DNA of 36,134 nucleotides from Methanobacteriota archaeon (GCA_002718995.2 PBGL02000024.1:1-36134); one strand, 5' to 3'; shown: positions 23,324-31,810, counted from the stretch's first letter. Notes: generated from the sequence alone by a model not told the origin. Numbers and translations: made by a program.

Positions 23324-24049
23324 ATGGGTAAGAGGACACGTTCACAGCGCCGAGGTTCAAGTCCAAAGAACCGAGTTTCAAGCCACAGGTTCCCTGCGGC
23401 CAACAGACTGCCTCGCGTGAGCGAGGAGATAGGCGAAATCGTAGATCTCGTTCACAGTCCAGCCCATACGGCACCACTGGCAAAGATCAGGTTCGAAGAT
23501 GGAACAGAAGGCCACATAGCAGCCCCAGAGGGAATTTCAATAGGCCAACCCATCTCCTTTGGGAGTAACGTTTCCCTCAAGCCCGGGAATGTAACAAGCC
23601 TGAGTGGAATCCCAGAGGGTACACCAGTCTGCAATGTGGAGGCCCGTCCAGGAGACGGAGGAAAATTCGCACGCTCAGGAGGCAACTCAGCAATAGTGGA
23701 GAGCCGTACTGGGGACAGGGTTAGAATCCGTTTGCCAAGCGGCAGAGTCAAGGAACTTCCAGCGAACTGCAGGGCGACCATAGGAGTCCTCAGCGGCCAC
23801 GGTAGGACCGAGAAACCACTGATGAGGGCCGGTGCAGCTCATCACAGAGCAAAATCCCGTGGAAAGATGTACCCAACGGTTTCTGGTGTGGCAATGAATC
23901 CAGTGGACCACCCCCATGGCGGTGGAAACCATCAAGCTGTTCACGGGCCAAACTCTGTCAGCAGGAATACTCCGCCAGGTAAGAAGGTAGGAAACATAGC
24001 TCCTCGAAGAACCGGTAGGGGCAGAGTACGCCAACAGGAGGTCGAGTGA
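23324..24049 (+). CDS. rpl2: Ribosomal protein uL2
   Basis: 241 residues, a full archaeal-length uL2, needed for subunit joining and peptidyl transfer. The sequence shows [11 protein letters not shown] at the start, the SH3-like barrel segments around [14 protein letters not shown], the ATIG.LSGHGR block, and the invariant [16 protein letters not shown] loop near residues 187-202 with the functional His. It ends in a basic tail. GAGGTGATAAT before ATG 23324 is a typical ribosome binding site of this operon. The stop is one base from the uS19 start, so translation is probably coupled. Confidence 0.98.
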   Translation: MGKRTRSQRRGSSPKNRVSSHRFPAANRLPRVSEEIGEIVDLVHSPAHTAPLAKIRFEDGTEGHIAAPEGISIGQPISFGSNVSLKPGNVTSLSGIPEGTPVCNVEARPGDGGKFARSGGNSAIVESRTGDRVRIRLPSGRVKELPANCRATIGVLSGHGRTEKPLMRAGAAHHRAKSRGKMYPTVSGVAMNPVDHPHGGGNHQAVHGPNSVSRNTPPGKKVGNIAPRRTGRGRVRQQEVE

Positions 24050-24050
24050 A

Positions 24051-24560
24051 ATGGCACGCAGGTCAAAGAAGTCATTCCGTTCACCAAAGCTTGCCCGAAG
24101 GCAGGCCCGTAAGAGGAGATCCAAGATCAGCGAACGCAGGAAGAAGGAGTTCCTGTGGAGGGGATACACCCTCGACCAACTGCTCGAGATGCCACTTATG
24201 CCTCCCGAGGACGACTATGAGGCGATCAGTATCGCTTCATTGATGCCATCGAGGGCCAAGAGATCAATCGTTAGGATGTACGAGGGCCTTAACCCCGAAT
24301 GCGAGAAACTTCTCGAGAAGATACGCTCAAACAAGAAAGGAAAGACTGTCAGGACACATTGCAGAAGTCTATACATTCTTCCAGAGATGGTTGGAACCAC
24401 TGTGGGCGTGCATAATGGAAGGGACTTCGTCAACATCGAGATAGTCCCCGAGATGATAGGGCACGCTTTGGGGGAATTCGCAATCACAAGAAGGTCGGTA
24501 ACCCATACCGGCCCAGGAGTAGGGGCAACAAGATCCTCTACGCACGTGGCATTGAAGTGA
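24051..24560 (+). CDS. rps19: Ribosomal protein uS19
   Basis: 169 residues, somewhat long for archaeal uS19 (about 130-155), the excess being a basic N-terminal stretch with [21 protein letters not shown]. uS19 binds 16S rRNA in the head of the small subunit beside uS13. The conserved core is unmistakable: [18 protein letters not shown] near residue 28, then [18 protein letters not shown], then [17 protein letters not shown] and LGEFAITRR. The start follows the uL2 stop by one base with the AGGAGGT of the uL2 end as ribosome binding site. Confidence 0.97.
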   Translation: MARRSKKSFRSPKLARRQARKRRSKISERRKKEFLWRGYTLDQLLEMPLMPPEDDYEAISIASLMPSRAKRSIVRMYEGLNPECEKLLEKIRSNKKGKTVRTHCRSLYILPEMVGTTVGVHNGRDFVNIEIVPEMIGHALGEFAITRRSVTHTGPGVGATRSSTHVALK

Positions 24561-24571
24561 GGTGAGAAAAA

Positions 24572-25096
24572 ATGAGCAGGAGATCCGGTACTTCGCAGAG
24601 CGGTTACACGCAACTTCTCGAAGGTTCTAACCTCGTAACTGCCAGAGCAGTGAATATCGATGTTCACCACAAGCACTGTTACCACATCGCAAAGGCACTC
24701 AGGGGAATGAATGCCGCTGCTGCGATAACATACCTCGAGGACGTAATCGACAAGAAGAGGGCAGTCCCCTATACTCGTAGATCCAGGAGAGGTCGTGGCG
24801 GGAATACTATGGCCGGCCATAGAAAGGGGAAAATGGGTCCCGGCAAGTACCCAAACAAGGCCTCCAAGGAATTCATCAAGCTAATCAACAGTGCAATGGA
24901 AAATGCCAGGCAGAGATTCGATACCATAGACCCAGAGGATATGACGATCACCCATCTCGCCGCTCATCGCGGCCAAATTCAGAGGCACTGGAGACCCAGG
25001 GCCCAGGGAAGAGCCACTCCAAAGAATCACTACCAAGTTAATCTTGAGATTTTCTTGGAGTTCTTCGGCGAAGAAGACGAGGAGGATGATTTCTGA
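24572..25096 (+). CDS. rpl22: Ribosomal protein uL22
   Basis: 174 residues. uL22 contacts all domains of 23S rRNA and its hairpin lines the exit tunnel. Seen: ARAVNIDVHHKHCYHIAKALRGM, AITYLEDVIDKKRAVPY, and the hairpin-flanking segment THLAAHRGQIQRHWRPRAQG. The C-terminal tail is acidic (FFGEEDEEDDF). ATG 24572 is preceded by GAGGTGAGAAAAA. The stop TGA shares its A with the ATG of uS3 (TGATG), so the two are translationally coupled. Length is within the archaeal range of about 150-175. Confidence 0.97.
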   Translation: MSRRSGTSQSGYTQLLEGSNLVTARAVNIDVHHKHCYHIAKALRGMNAAAAITYLEDVIDKKRAVPYTRRSRRGRGGNTMAGHRKGKMGPGKYPNKASKEFIKLINSAMENARQRFDTIDPEDMTITHLAAHRGQIQRHWRPRAQGRATPKNHYQVNLEIFLEFFGEEDEEDDF

Positions 25097-25866
25097 TGTC
25101 ACAGAATACAGTTCGAACCTTCATCCACAGGAACGTTGAGAGGCAATTGGTCCGTGAGTATCTCCTGAGGGAGACCGAAAGGGCCGGATTCGGGGGTCTG
25201 CAGTTCCAGAGGACTCCGGAGGGCACCAAGGTAACATTGCATGCGGAGCAGGTCGGCAGGGTAATCGGCCGGAAAGGGAAGGTAATCAGGGAGCTCGAAA
25301 CACGACTAAAGGAGGATTTCAAACTCCAAGAGCCCAAGCTCGAGGTCGAAGAGATAACAGAGCCCAGGCTCAATGCTCAAGTTATGGCTAGCAGAATGGC
25401 TAGTTCACTGGAAAGAGGCTGGTTCTTCAGGCGTGCAGGACACAGCACGGCACAGAGCATCATGGATGCTGGCGCCAGGGGATGCCTAGTTATTCTAAGT
25501 GGAAAAATAACTGGCGCTAGGCACAGGGTCGAGAAGTTCCAGCAGGGGCACATCAAGTTCTGTGGAGAGACCGCCCTACAATTCATGGATGTTGGCTACT
25601 CGGTAGCCGTGAAGAAGCTAGGAACCGTTGGCTGCACTGTGAGAATCATGAGGCCGGGAGTGAGGCTCCCGCATGAGGTTATGATCAAGGATAGGCACGA
25701 GTCAGGCCTCCCTCCGCTGGAGGAAGTTGCATACATCATTGCAGAAGAGGACGTAGACTCAGAGGAGCCAATCCAAGAAGAAGCTCCCGATGCAGAGGGC
25801 GTTATAGACTCCGCCATAGAAAAGATGGCCGAGATAGAAATCGACGAGTCAAAGGAGGAAGAGTGA
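25096..25866 (+). CDS. rps3: Ribosomal protein uS3
   Basis: 256 residues. uS3 forms part of the mRNA entry channel. The N-terminal KH domain is clear (TLHAEQVGRVIGRKGKVIRELE, with the GRKG loop near residue 59), followed by the C-terminal uS3 domain with RRAGHSTAQSIMDAGARGCLVILSGKITGAR and MRPGVRLPHEV. The last 45 residues are strongly acidic and unlike the core, a feature seen in many archaeal uS3 proteins. Start overlaps the uL22 stop by one base; uL29 follows immediately after the stop. Confidence 0.97.
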   Translation: MSQNTVRTFIHRNVERQLVREYLLRETERAGFGGLQFQRTPEGTKVTLHAEQVGRVIGRKGKVIRELETRLKEDFKLQEPKLEVEEITEPRLNAQVMASRMASSLERGWFFRRAGHSTAQSIMDAGARGCLVILSGKITGARHRVEKFQQGHIKFCGETALQFMDVGYSVAVKKLGTVGCTVRIMRPGVRLPHEVMIKDRHESGLPPLEEVAYIIAEEDVDSEEPIQEEAPDAEGVIDSAIEKMAEIEIDESKEEE

Positions 25867-26076
25867 ATGACGCACGTTAGCCCAAGGGACATCGAAACGA
25901 TGAATCCTGAGCAACGAGTGAGGACCCTCGAAGAGCTCCGGGACGAACTATTGCAACTAAGGGCACAACAGGCCCTTGGGGGTTCACTCTCAAACTCAGG
26001 ATCATACAAGCAGACTAGGAGGAGCATAGCTAGGCTGCTGACTAAGATCAATCAGGAAACCAAGGGGGACGAGTAA
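25867..26076 (+). CDS. rpl29: Ribosomal protein uL29
   Basis: 69 residues, the two-helix hairpin protein at the tunnel exit. Conserved pattern: MNPEQRVRTLEELRDELLQLRAQ in the first helix and TRRSIARLLTKINQE in the second. ATG 25867 directly abuts the uS3 stop; the preceding AAAGGAGGAAG inside the uS3 end is a good ribosome binding site. Normal length. Position between uS3 and the aIF1/Rnp1 pair is the usual archaeal order. Confidence 0.96.
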   Translation: MTHVSPRDIETMNPEQRVRTLEELRDELLQLRAQQALGGSLSNSGSYKQTRRSIARLLTKINQETKGDE

Positions 26077-26085
26077 ATATCTGGT

Positions 26086-26376
26086 ATGTGCAATACATGT
26101 GGGCTCCCTCAGGAGCTCTGCATATGCCAGGAAATCGCTAAGGAGCAGCAAAAAGCGGTAATTTCGGTCGTTAGAAGGAGGTATGGAAAGATGGTTACTA
26201 TTGTTGAGGGGATAGACGATTCAGCCATCGATCTAGGAAAGCTCGCCAAGACACTCAAGGGGGCATGCGCTAGTGGCGGCACCGTAAAGGATCGAACGAT
26301 AGAGCTACAGGGAGATCACAAGAAGAAAGCTGCGAGAGTTCTCGAGCAGAATGGATACAGGGTGGAGGTACGATAA
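26086..26376 (+). CDS. Translation initiation factor aIF1 (Sui1 family)
   Basis: 96 residues. Sui1/eIF1 proteins bind the small subunit near the P site and monitor start codon choice. The core is seen as RRRYGKMVTIVEGID, then LGKLAKTLKGACASGGTVKDR and IELQGDHKKKAARVLEQNGY. The N-terminus carries four cysteines (C2, C5, C12, C14) in CNTCGLPQELCICQ, a zinc-knuckle-like extension found on archaeal homologues. It lies between uL29 and Rnp1, a placement common in euryarchaeal superoperons, and ends exactly where Rnp1 begins. No strong ribosome binding site is visible apart from weak GGTATG before the start. Confidence 0.95.
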   Translation: MCNTCGLPQELCICQEIAKEQQKAVISVVRRRYGKMVTIVEGIDDSAIDLGKLAKTLKGACASGGTVKDRTIELQGDHKKKAARVLEQNGYRVEVR

Positions 26377-26628
26377 ATGTCTGATATCATCAATCTGCCT
26401 TGGCTCTCACATGAGATTTCAATTACCGACTCTAGCGACCCGGGACTCATCGGCATATCTGGCAAGGTCATCAATGAGACACGCAGAACAATCGAAGTAA
26501 GGACCCGATCCAGTGAGATCATCATCCCCAAGGATATCGTCACATTCACAATCAACTCAGAACGGGAGATTGTCGGTTCAAGCGTAACCCAACGTCCCGA
26601 GGACAGAATAGGAAGGAGGTACCACTAA
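26377..26628 (+). CDS. rnp1: Ribonuclease P protein component 1 (Rpp29/Pop4 family)
   Basis: 83 residues, an archaeal Rpp29 homologue. It binds RNase P RNA and, with Rpp21, supports 5' maturation of tRNAs. The Sm-like barrel is recognisable: HEISITDSSDPGLIGISGKVINETRRTIEVR, then EIIIPKDIVTFTI. ATG 26377 follows the aIF1 stop without a gap, and the last base overlaps the uS17 start (TAATG). Short but within the usual 80-130 range; the location before uS17 is the standard archaeal one and strengthens the call. Confidence 0.94.
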   Translation: MSDIINLPWLSHEISITDSSDPGLIGISGKVINETRRTIEVRTRSSEIIIPKDIVTFTINSEREIVGSSVTQRPEDRIGRRYH

Positions 26629-26969
26629 TGTCAGAAATAAGAGATATCGGCGTCGACGTAGCCAAACCCTCGGGTGAATGGGATGGAGACGAGAATTGCC
26701 CATTCTATGGCAGCCTCAGGCTACGTGGCCAGATTATTGAGGGCAAGGTCCGCTCCAATGGAATGTTAGCTTCAGTGGTTGTAGAGAGGGAGATTACTCG
26801 TTACATGAAGAAGTATGAGAGGTACGAGAAGCGTACTCGCACTTATGCAGCCCACCTGCCATCATGCATTGATGGAGTGGAGATCGGCGACAGCGTCCGC
26901 ATAATGGAGTGCAGGCCCCTGTCCAAGACCGTCAAGTTCTGCGTGATTGAGAAGGGGGTGAATCAGTGA
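26628..26969 (+). CDS. rps17: Ribosomal protein uS17
   Basis: 113 residues, an OB-fold protein binding the 5' domain of 16S rRNA. Archaeal hallmarks: DENCPFYGSLRLRGQIIEGKV, VVEREITRYMKKYERYEKRTRTYAAHLP in two blocks, and the C-terminal GDSVRIMECRPLSKTVKFCVIE. Its start shares one base with the Rnp1 stop (AAGGAGGT upstream is a strong ribosome binding site inside rnp1). The stop overlaps the GTG start of uL14 by 3 bases. Length and order are normal. Confidence 0.97.
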   Translation: MSEIRDIGVDVAKPSGEWDGDENCPFYGSLRLRGQIIEGKVRSNGMLASVVVEREITRYMKKYERYEKRTRTYAAHLPSCIDGVEIGDSVRIMECRPLSKTVKFCVIEKGVNQ

Positions 26970-27364
26970 AGGGAATTCCAGGTAGGGTAACCAAGGCATT
27001 GCCTACGCATGCCAAGATGGAGTGTGCTGACAACACCGGTGCCAAGACAGTACAGCTAATCACCGTCCTAAAGAAGGGAGGCGTAGCTCGCAGATATCCA
27101 GCAGCTGGCGTAGGAGATATGGCAAAGGTCACTGTAAAGAGAGGAACTCCCGAGACTAGAAGGCAGATTTTCAATGCGGTCGTGATCAGACAAGCAAGAC
27201 CCTTCAGGCGCGTGGACGGTACATGGGTCCAATTTGAGGACAATGCATGCGTACTAACAAACGAAAGAGGCGAAGTCCAGGGTTCTGATATCAAGGGACC
27301 AGTCAGCCGTGAAGCCGCCGAGAGGTGGCCAAGAATAGCAGCTACAGCAAAGCAGATTGTGTGA
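26966..27364 (+). CDS. rpl14: Ribosomal protein uL14
   Basis: 132 residues. uL14 sits at the subunit interface, contacting 16S rRNA. Signature: HAKMECADNTGAKTVQLI, then VGDMAKVTVKRGTPETR, VVIRQARPFRR and FEDNACVLTNERGEVQGS, and the C-terminal REAAERWPRIAA. The start is a GTG in the overlap GTGA with uS17; GGGGGTGA upstream provides the ribosome binding site. No in-frame ATG exists before the conserved region, so the GTG start is required. Confidence 0.97.
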   Translation: MKGIPGRVTKALPTHAKMECADNTGAKTVQLITVLKKGGVARRYPAAGVGDMAKVTVKRGTPETRRQIFNAVVIRQARPFRRVDGTWVQFEDNACVLTNERGEVQGSDIKGPVSREAAERWPRIAATAKQIV

Positions 27365-27373
27365 GGTGGAAAT

Positions 27374-27811
27374 ATGACGAGAAGCAGCAAACCAGGAAAG
27401 CAGCGCGTCGGACAGAGGGACGCGTCAATGCATGTCCGCAGGAAGAGAATGCGCGCCCGACTTATCTCAGAAGATCCAGAGCTCCAGTCCATACGCAGAG
27501 TCACGATAAGGGTCGGGGACGAAGTCGAAGTCATAAGAGGAGACTTCGGTCACCCCAACAGCGTCAAGTCAGACACTCGTGGGAAGAGGCTCGGACAATC
27601 CAGAGGCAGAGCAGGGGTTTCCGGAAAGATAGCGAAGGTCGACACCAATAGTGGCATGATTTTCGTTGACGGCGTCACTATCTCTACTTCCGATGGGAAG
27701 GAAGAAGCACTTCCAATCCACCCTTCCAACGTCATCGTTACCAAATTGTTCGAGGGAGATACACTCAGGCTCAAGAGGCTTCTTGAGAGGACTGGAGGTG
27801 AGATGGAATGA
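27374..27811 (+). CDS. rpl24: Ribosomal protein uL24
   Basis: 145 residues. uL24 is a KOW-domain protein that starts 23S rRNA assembly. Seen: RKRMRARLISEDPELQSIRRV, a lead-in typical of archaea and eukaryotes, and the KOW motif VRVGDEVEVIRGDFGH near residue 45, then VSGKIAKVDTNSGMIFVDGV and IHPSNVIVTKL. A GAGGTGGAAAT ribosome binding site precedes ATG 27374. The stop overlaps the eS4 start by 4 bases (ATGA), implying coupling. Slightly longer than the common 120. Confidence 0.96.
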   Translation: MTRSSKPGKQRVGQRDASMHVRRKRMRARLISEDPELQSIRRVTIRVGDEVEVIRGDFGHPNSVKSDTRGKRLGQSRGRAGVSGKIAKVDTNSGMIFVDGVTISTSDGKEEALPIHPSNVIVTKLFEGDTLRLKRLLERTGGEME

Positions 27812-28506
27812 GTAGCAGCCACATGAAGAGGCTCACAATGCCCAGAAGCTGGCCTCTGCCAAGAAAATCCACAATCTGGATCCAGAAACCAAATCCATGC
27901 GGTCACACACTGGAGCATTGCATGCCTCTGGGGGTGGTCCTCAGAGATGTACTAGGTGTCGCACAGACTCGTCGCGAAGCCAAGAGGATCGTGCACTCGA
28001 AGCTGGTTAAGGTTGATGGAAATCTAGAATCAGATTCTGGAAGGGGAGTTGGCCTAATGGACGTTCTAACCGTTGGGGATGACAACTATCGATGCATCCT
28101 CGACACAAATGGTAAGCTAAGATACAGGCCAATACCGAAAAAGAGCGCCTCCACGAAGACCTGCAGAGTCACTGGAAGATCCACCATTAAGGGAGGAAAG
28201 ACGCAAGTGCATCTCCATGATGGCAGGAACCTTCTGTTTGACGAATCACCGGATTACAAGACAGGAGACTCCCTGGTAATTTCACTGCCTGATCAGGACA
28301 TAAAAGCACATCACAAGTTCGAGGAGGGCTCTATTGCCTACCTCACAGGTGGAAGCCACATAGGCGAGACTGCTATAGTCCGTGGTCACGAGATCAAGAG
28401 GTCATCCAAAGCAAACGAAGTCAAATTCGACGATTTTGGAACTATTTCCGACTATGTTTTCGTAATTGGGGACAAATCTGACATCCCATTGGAGGACGAA
28501 TCATGA
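27808..28506 (+). CDS. rps4e: Ribosomal protein eS4
   Basis: 232 residues, the archaeal/eukaryotic eS4 that binds the 16S 5' domain. Opening block SSHMKRLTMPRSWPLPRKS, then the S4-type RNA-binding motif in PLGVVLRDVLGVAQTRREAK and KLVKVDGN, a central domain, and a C-terminal KOW-like segment FEEGSIAYLTGGSHIGETA. Start and stop both overlap neighbours by ATGA, with GGAGGTGAGATGGA upstream as ribosome binding site. Found only in archaea and eukaryotes, so it supports the domain assignment of the window. Confidence 0.96.
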   Translation: MSSSHMKRLTMPRSWPLPRKSTIWIQKPNPCGHTLEHCMPLGVVLRDVLGVAQTRREAKRIVHSKLVKVDGNLESDSGRGVGLMDVLTVGDDNYRCILDTNGKLRYRPIPKKSASTKTCRVTGRSTIKGGKTQVHLHDGRNLLFDESPDYKTGDSLVISLPDQDIKAHHKFEEGSIAYLTGGSHIGETAIVRGHEIKRSSKANEVKFDDFGTISDYVFVIGDKSDIPLEDES

Positions 28507-29042
28507 GTCAGTCCGCTAATCCAATGGTTTCCCCTAGGGTGACAAAGGTGACAGTTAACATCGGCGTTGGCGAGGGCGGTCAGAGGCTACAACTAGCTGA
28601 GCAGGCCCTAGAGATGGTCACGGGGATGACTCCTGTCAGAACTCTGGCAACCAGCACCAACAGGGATCTCGGGACAAGGAAGGGCTCCCCGATTGGATGC
28701 AAAGTCACGATAAGGGACCAGGAGTCTATCGGGGCATTCTTGAAGGATGCGTTCTGGGTCCGTCAGCACACCATCCCAACTTACAACTTCGACTTATCAG
28801 GAAACCTCTCCTTCGGAATAACTGACTACACTGACTTCCCTGGTCAGAAGTACGATCCTGACATCGGTATTTACGGAATGGACGTAAATGTCGTATTGGA
28901 AAGGCCCGGGCACAGAGTTTCCCGCAGAAGGAGACATGCCAGGAAGGTCTCCGTCAGCCATAGGGTTGGCCCAGATGAGTCTCGAGCATGGTTTGCTGAG
29001 CATTACAAACTCAAGATAGTCGGTTACGGGGAGGAGGAGTAG
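28503..29042 (+). CDS. rpl5: Ribosomal protein uL5
   Basis: 179 residues. uL5 binds 5S rRNA and contacts P-site tRNA in the central protuberance. Motifs: [83 protein letters not shown] in order, and a basic [10 protein letters not shown]. Start overlaps the eS4 stop by ATGA; ribosome binding site GGAGGACGA. It is followed after 2 bases by the short uS14 gene. Normal archaeal length. Confidence 0.97.
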   Translation: MSQSANPMVSPRVTKVTVNIGVGEGGQRLQLAEQALEMVTGMTPVRTLATSTNRDLGTRKGSPIGCKVTIRDQESIGAFLKDAFWVRQHTIPTYNFDLSGNLSFGITDYTDFPGQKYDPDIGIYGMDVNVVLERPGHRVSRRRRHARKVSVSHRVGPDESRAWFAEHYKLKIVGYGEEE

Positions 29043-29044
29043 TC

Positions 29045-29197
29045 ATGGCAAAGGATCACGGAGAGAGGATTGGACGCTCGGTGGGCTGCAGACGATGCGG
29101 CCGAAAGAGAGGCATGATCCGACGTCATGGCCTCAGGCTTTGCCGCCAGTGCTTTAGAGACACTGCCCCAGATATAGGATTCAAGAAGTACTCATGA
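29045..29197 (+). CDS. rps14: Ribosomal protein uS14, zinc-binding
   Basis: 50 residues encoded from ATG 29045 to TGA 29195-29197. uS14 packs into the head of the small subunit. It is the zinc form: CRRC and CRQC pairs, with intervening [14 protein letters not shown], and the end DIGFKKYS, which matches archaeal S14. GGGGAGGAGTAGTC before ATG is a strong ribosome binding site. It sits where uS14 belongs between uL5 and uS8, with 2 bases to the former and 10 to the latter. Confidence 0.96.
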   Translation: MAKDHGERIGRSVGCRRCGRKRGMIRRHGLRLCRQCFRDTAPDIGFKKYS

Positions 29198-29207
29198 GGT
29201 GAAAAAT

Positions 29208-29597
29208 ATGCAATTCGATCCACTAAGCGACGCCTTTACGCGAATATTCAATGCGGAGCAGGCGGGACACTACGAGGTCTCAGTAAGCCCAGCTAGTAAG
29301 TTACTTGGCAGTATGCTCAACATCATGCAGAAGTCAGGCTATGTCGGGGAATTTGAGAAAATCAACGATGGAAGAGCAGGATCCTACAGGATAGAGCTTA
29401 TCGGCGCCATAAACCGATGCGGAGTGATAAAACCAAGGCACTCGGTTAGGCGTTCAGATTTCGACAAGTGGGAGTCGAGGTATCTTCCTGCAAGGGACTT
29501 CGGTCTACTGATAGTAACTACAAATCAAGGAATTATGGATCACTATGATGCCAAGAAGGAGCGTGTCGGAGGACGCCTTCTCGCATACATTTTCTAG
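29208..29597 (+). CDS. rps8: Ribosomal protein uS8
   Basis: 129 residues. uS8 organises the central domain of 16S rRNA. Conserved blocks: DPLSDAFTRIFNAEQAGH, SKLLGSMLNIMQKSGYVGEFE, GAINRCGVIKPRHSV, then PARDFGLLIVTTNQGIMDHYDA and the C-terminal GGRLLAYIF. The frame is open from a GTG at 29199, but that GTG is part of the ribosome binding site GAGGTGAAAAAT for ATG 29208, so the latter is the start. Length equals the archaeal norm of about 130. Confidence 0.97.
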   Translation: MQFDPLSDAFTRIFNAEQAGHYEVSVSPASKLLGSMLNIMQKSGYVGEFEKINDGRAGSYRIELIGAINRCGVIKPRHSVRRSDFDKWESRYLPARDFGLLIVTTNQGIMDHYDAKKERVGGRLLAYIF

Positions 29598-29608
29598 GAG
29601 TTGAAAGA

Positions 29609-30160
29609 ATGCCGAAGTTAGATCACGTTTCCCATGGGATAGGACTTGCAGAAGGTTCTAGCGCAAGCATAGCCGATAGCGTGGTCACAGTATCTAATGA
29701 TGGCAAGTCATTGAGTAGGGAGTTCAGGCACCCCAAGGTAACTGTCAGGGAGGCCGACTCCGGTCTCGAAGTATTTTGCGACCTCCCAAGAAGGAAAGAC
29801 AAGGCTATCGCTGGAACCTGGGCTGCTCACCTAAGGAACATGGTTAAGGGCGTAGAGGAAGGATTCGAATACAAACTTAGGGCCGTTTACAGTCACTTCC
29901 CGATGACTCTCAAAGTGGAGGGCAATAAGATGACAATAAGCAATCTCTTCGGAGAGAAGGTCCCGAGGGTCGCCAAGTTGCCTTGGTCTCCATCTGAGGT
30001 CGAAGTCAAGGTCGAAAATAAGACCGAGGTGACCGTGAAAGGATCCGATCGAGAAAAGGTAGGTCAGACTGCTGCTAACATCGAGAGGGCCTGCAAGATA
30101 AGGAACAGGGACAGAAGGGTATTCCAGGATGGAATTTACATTACATCGAAGGGGGCATAG
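29609..30160 (+). CDS. rpl6: Ribosomal protein uL6
   Basis: 183 residues. uL6 binds near the sarcin-ricin loop and the factor-binding site. Two related domains are seen; the second contains VEVKVENKTEVTVKGSDREKVGQTAANIE and the basic end CKIRNRDRRVFQDGIYI. The first shows TVSNDGKSLSREFRHP and LRNMVKGVEEGFEYKLRAVYSHFPM. AGGAGTTGAAAG before ATG 29609 is the ribosome binding site. Normal length; eL32 follows after 2 bases. Confidence 0.97.
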   Translation: MPKLDHVSHGIGLAEGSSASIADSVVTVSNDGKSLSREFRHPKVTVREADSGLEVFCDLPRRKDKAIAGTWAAHLRNMVKGVEEGFEYKLRAVYSHFPMTLKVEGNKMTISNLFGEKVPRVAKLPWSPSEVEVKVENKTEVTVKGSDREKVGQTAANIERACKIRNRDRRVFQDGIYITSKGA

Positions 30161-30162
30161 AG

Positions 30163-30819
30163 ATGAGTGACGAATTTGAGAACATGACTGTCGCCCAACT
30201 GAAGGACGTTCTGAGAGAAAGAGGACTTCCAGTTTCAGGAAAGAAGGCTGAGCTAGTAGCTCGCCTGATGGAAGAATCGGAAAGCCCCACTGTAGAAGAT
30301 CAATCAATAGTTGAGGAGGATGACTACGTAGATGAATTCGATGACGAAGATGACTTCTTCGAGGACGATGATGACTGGGATGATCTGCATACTGCACGCC
30401 AGAAGCCCGTTCTAGACGAAGAAACATCGGATGCACTGAAGTTCAGGGCCTCGCAGAAGAAGCAGCAACCAGCATTCCGCCGACAGGAGTGGTACAGGTA
30501 CCGAAGACTGGCAAGGTCCAGCTGGAGAAAACCAAAGGGAATGCACTCAAGCATGAGGCTCAACAGGAAGTATCGACCTCCTATGGCCCGTGTCGGGTAC
30601 AGGAAGATAGCTTCTGCCAGAGACCTACATCCTTCTGGCTTCCAAGAAGTTCTAGTTCACAAGACATCCGACCTTGAAGGGCTTGACCCAGAGAGGCAAG
30701 CTATCAGGATAGGCGCTTCGGTCGGTAACAGGAAGAGACTCAACATTCACGACAGAGCCAATGATCTCGGACTCAGGGTCTTGAATAGAAGGCGAATAGA
30801 GAGAAGAGGTGACCTCTGA
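30163..30819 (+). CDS. rpl32e: Ribosomal protein eL32 with N-terminal SAP domain
   Basis: 218 residues, almost 90 more than a bare eL32. Residues 8-38 (MTVAQLKDVLRERGLPVSG then KKAELVARLME) form a typical SAP helix-turn-helix motif, a DNA/RNA-binding element. A very acidic linker (about 46-75) follows, then the eL32 core from about 105: FRRQEWYRYRRLARSSWRKP, GMHSSMRLNRKYRPPMARVGYR, HPSGFQEVLVHKTSDLEGLD, and the basic end LGLRVLNRRRIERR. The whole is one frame with no stop or sequencing-like shift. Haloarcula eL32 carries a different N-terminal addition, so appended domains are known in this family. ATG 30163 is the first in frame, just after uL6. Confidence 0.94.
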   Translation: MSDEFENMTVAQLKDVLRERGLPVSGKKAELVARLMEESESPTVEDQSIVEEDDYVDEFDDEDDFFEDDDDWDDLHTARQKPVLDEETSDALKFRASQKKQQPAFRRQEWYRYRRLARSSWRKPKGMHSSMRLNRKYRPPMARVGYRKIASARDLHPSGFQEVLVHKTSDLEGLDPERQAIRIGASVGNRKRLNIHDRANDLGLRVLNRRRIERRGDL

Positions 30820-31295
30820 TGATTATCACAAACCAGCGAAGAATGGCCGCGGCCATATTTTCTCAGAAAGAGGGGAGGGCAGTCGGAGTCCATAGGATTT
30901 GGATTGACCCTGATTACCTAGATGAGGTCGTTTCAGCTGTCCAGAAGGACGACGTTAGGAGACTAATCGAAGAAGGTCTGATCAAGGCACGCCCAATCAA
31001 GGGCACCAGCAGGGTGAGAGCTAAGAAGGCTGCCGAACAGAGGTCCAAGGGACGAAGAAAAGGACAGGGCTCTAGAAAGGGAAGTGCAAATGCAAGGACT
31101 CCCAAGAAAGGTAGATGGATGCAATTAATTAGGTCACAGAGAAGGGAACTCAAGGACATGAGGGAGGTTGGTGAACTCACTTCCTCGCAGTACAGGTACT
31201 ACTATCGAAAGGCGAAGGGCGGTTCCTACAGGTCGATTTCTCACATGCGTACAAACATGGAGACGGATGGAGTCGATATCGGAGGCGATGAATGA
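30819..31295 (+). CDS. rpl19e: Ribosomal protein eL19
   Basis: 158 residues, archaeal/eukaryotic eL19, part of an intersubunit bridge. Seen: LDEVVSAVQKDDVRRLIEEGLIKARPIKGTSRVRAKK in sequence, the highly basic KGRRKGQGSRKGSANAR linker, then TPKKGRWMQLIRSQRRELKDMR and the C-terminal helix SQYRYYYRKAKGGSYRS. Start overlaps the eL32 stop by one base (TGATG) with AGAGGTGA as ribosome binding site; stop overlaps the uL18 start by 4 bases. Normal length. Confidence 0.96.
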   Translation: MIITNQRRMAAAIFSQKEGRAVGVHRIWIDPDYLDEVVSAVQKDDVRRLIEEGLIKARPIKGTSRVRAKKAAEQRSKGRRKGQGSRKGSANARTPKKGRWMQLIRSQRRELKDMREVGELTSSQYRYYYRKAKGGSYRSISHMRTNMETDGVDIGGDE

Positions 31296-31810
31296 TGGCA
31301 TATGGCAAGAGTCAGAGGCTCAGGATGAAACGCCGACGCAACGGGCAGACAGACTATCGTCGAAGGATGAAGCTCCTGAGGGGCGGCGCCCCAAGGGCTG
31401 TCGTCAGAGTTTCCAATACCCAGGTGACCTGCCAATTGGTCGAGTTCGGCACCGATGGCGACCGAATACTATCTTCGGTCACAGGAAAGACACTAGTCGA
31501 CTTATATTCATGGCCCACTGACAAGTCCAGGAAAACGGTTCCTGCTTGCTATCTGGCTGGATATGCCATGGCAAAGGCCGCTACCTCCTCCGGGTATGAC
31601 GAAGCCGTTCTGGACATTGGTCTGGCGGCCTCCTCGCCGGGAAGCAGGGTCTTCTCCGCTCTGAAAGGCATGGTGGACGCAGGCCTATCCATTCCCCATG
31701 GGGACTCAGTCTTGCCAGATGATGAGAGGATCAGTGGCATGCATATCGACGACTCCACAGCATCTGCAGTTGAGGCTACTAAGAAAGCGATAGAGGGGGC
31801 ATACAAATGA
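31292..31810 (+). CDS. rpl18: Ribosomal protein uL18
   Basis: 172 residues. uL18 carries 5S rRNA into the central protuberance with uL5. Motifs: [20 protein letters not shown] at the start, [42 protein letters not shown] and the C-terminal [15 protein letters not shown]. Two ATGs are adjacent (31292 and 31295); the first makes the ATGA overlap with eL19, the second gives [14 protein letters not shown] as in relatives. The stop overlaps the uS5 start by 4 bases. Confidence 0.96.
   Translation: MMAYGKSQRLRMKRRRNGQTDYRRRMKLLRGGAPRAVVRVSNTQVTCQLVEFGTDGDRILSSVTGKTLVDLYSWPTDKSRKTVPACYLAGYAMAKAATSSGYDEAVLDIGLAASSPGSRVFSALKGMVDAGLSIPHGDSVLPDDERISGMHIDDSTASAVEATKKAIEGAYK

Noticed and set aside
26932-27534. 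200-residue minus-strand ORF across uL14 and uL24
   Set aside because: Opposite two well-conserved ribosomal protein genes; no recognisable domain.
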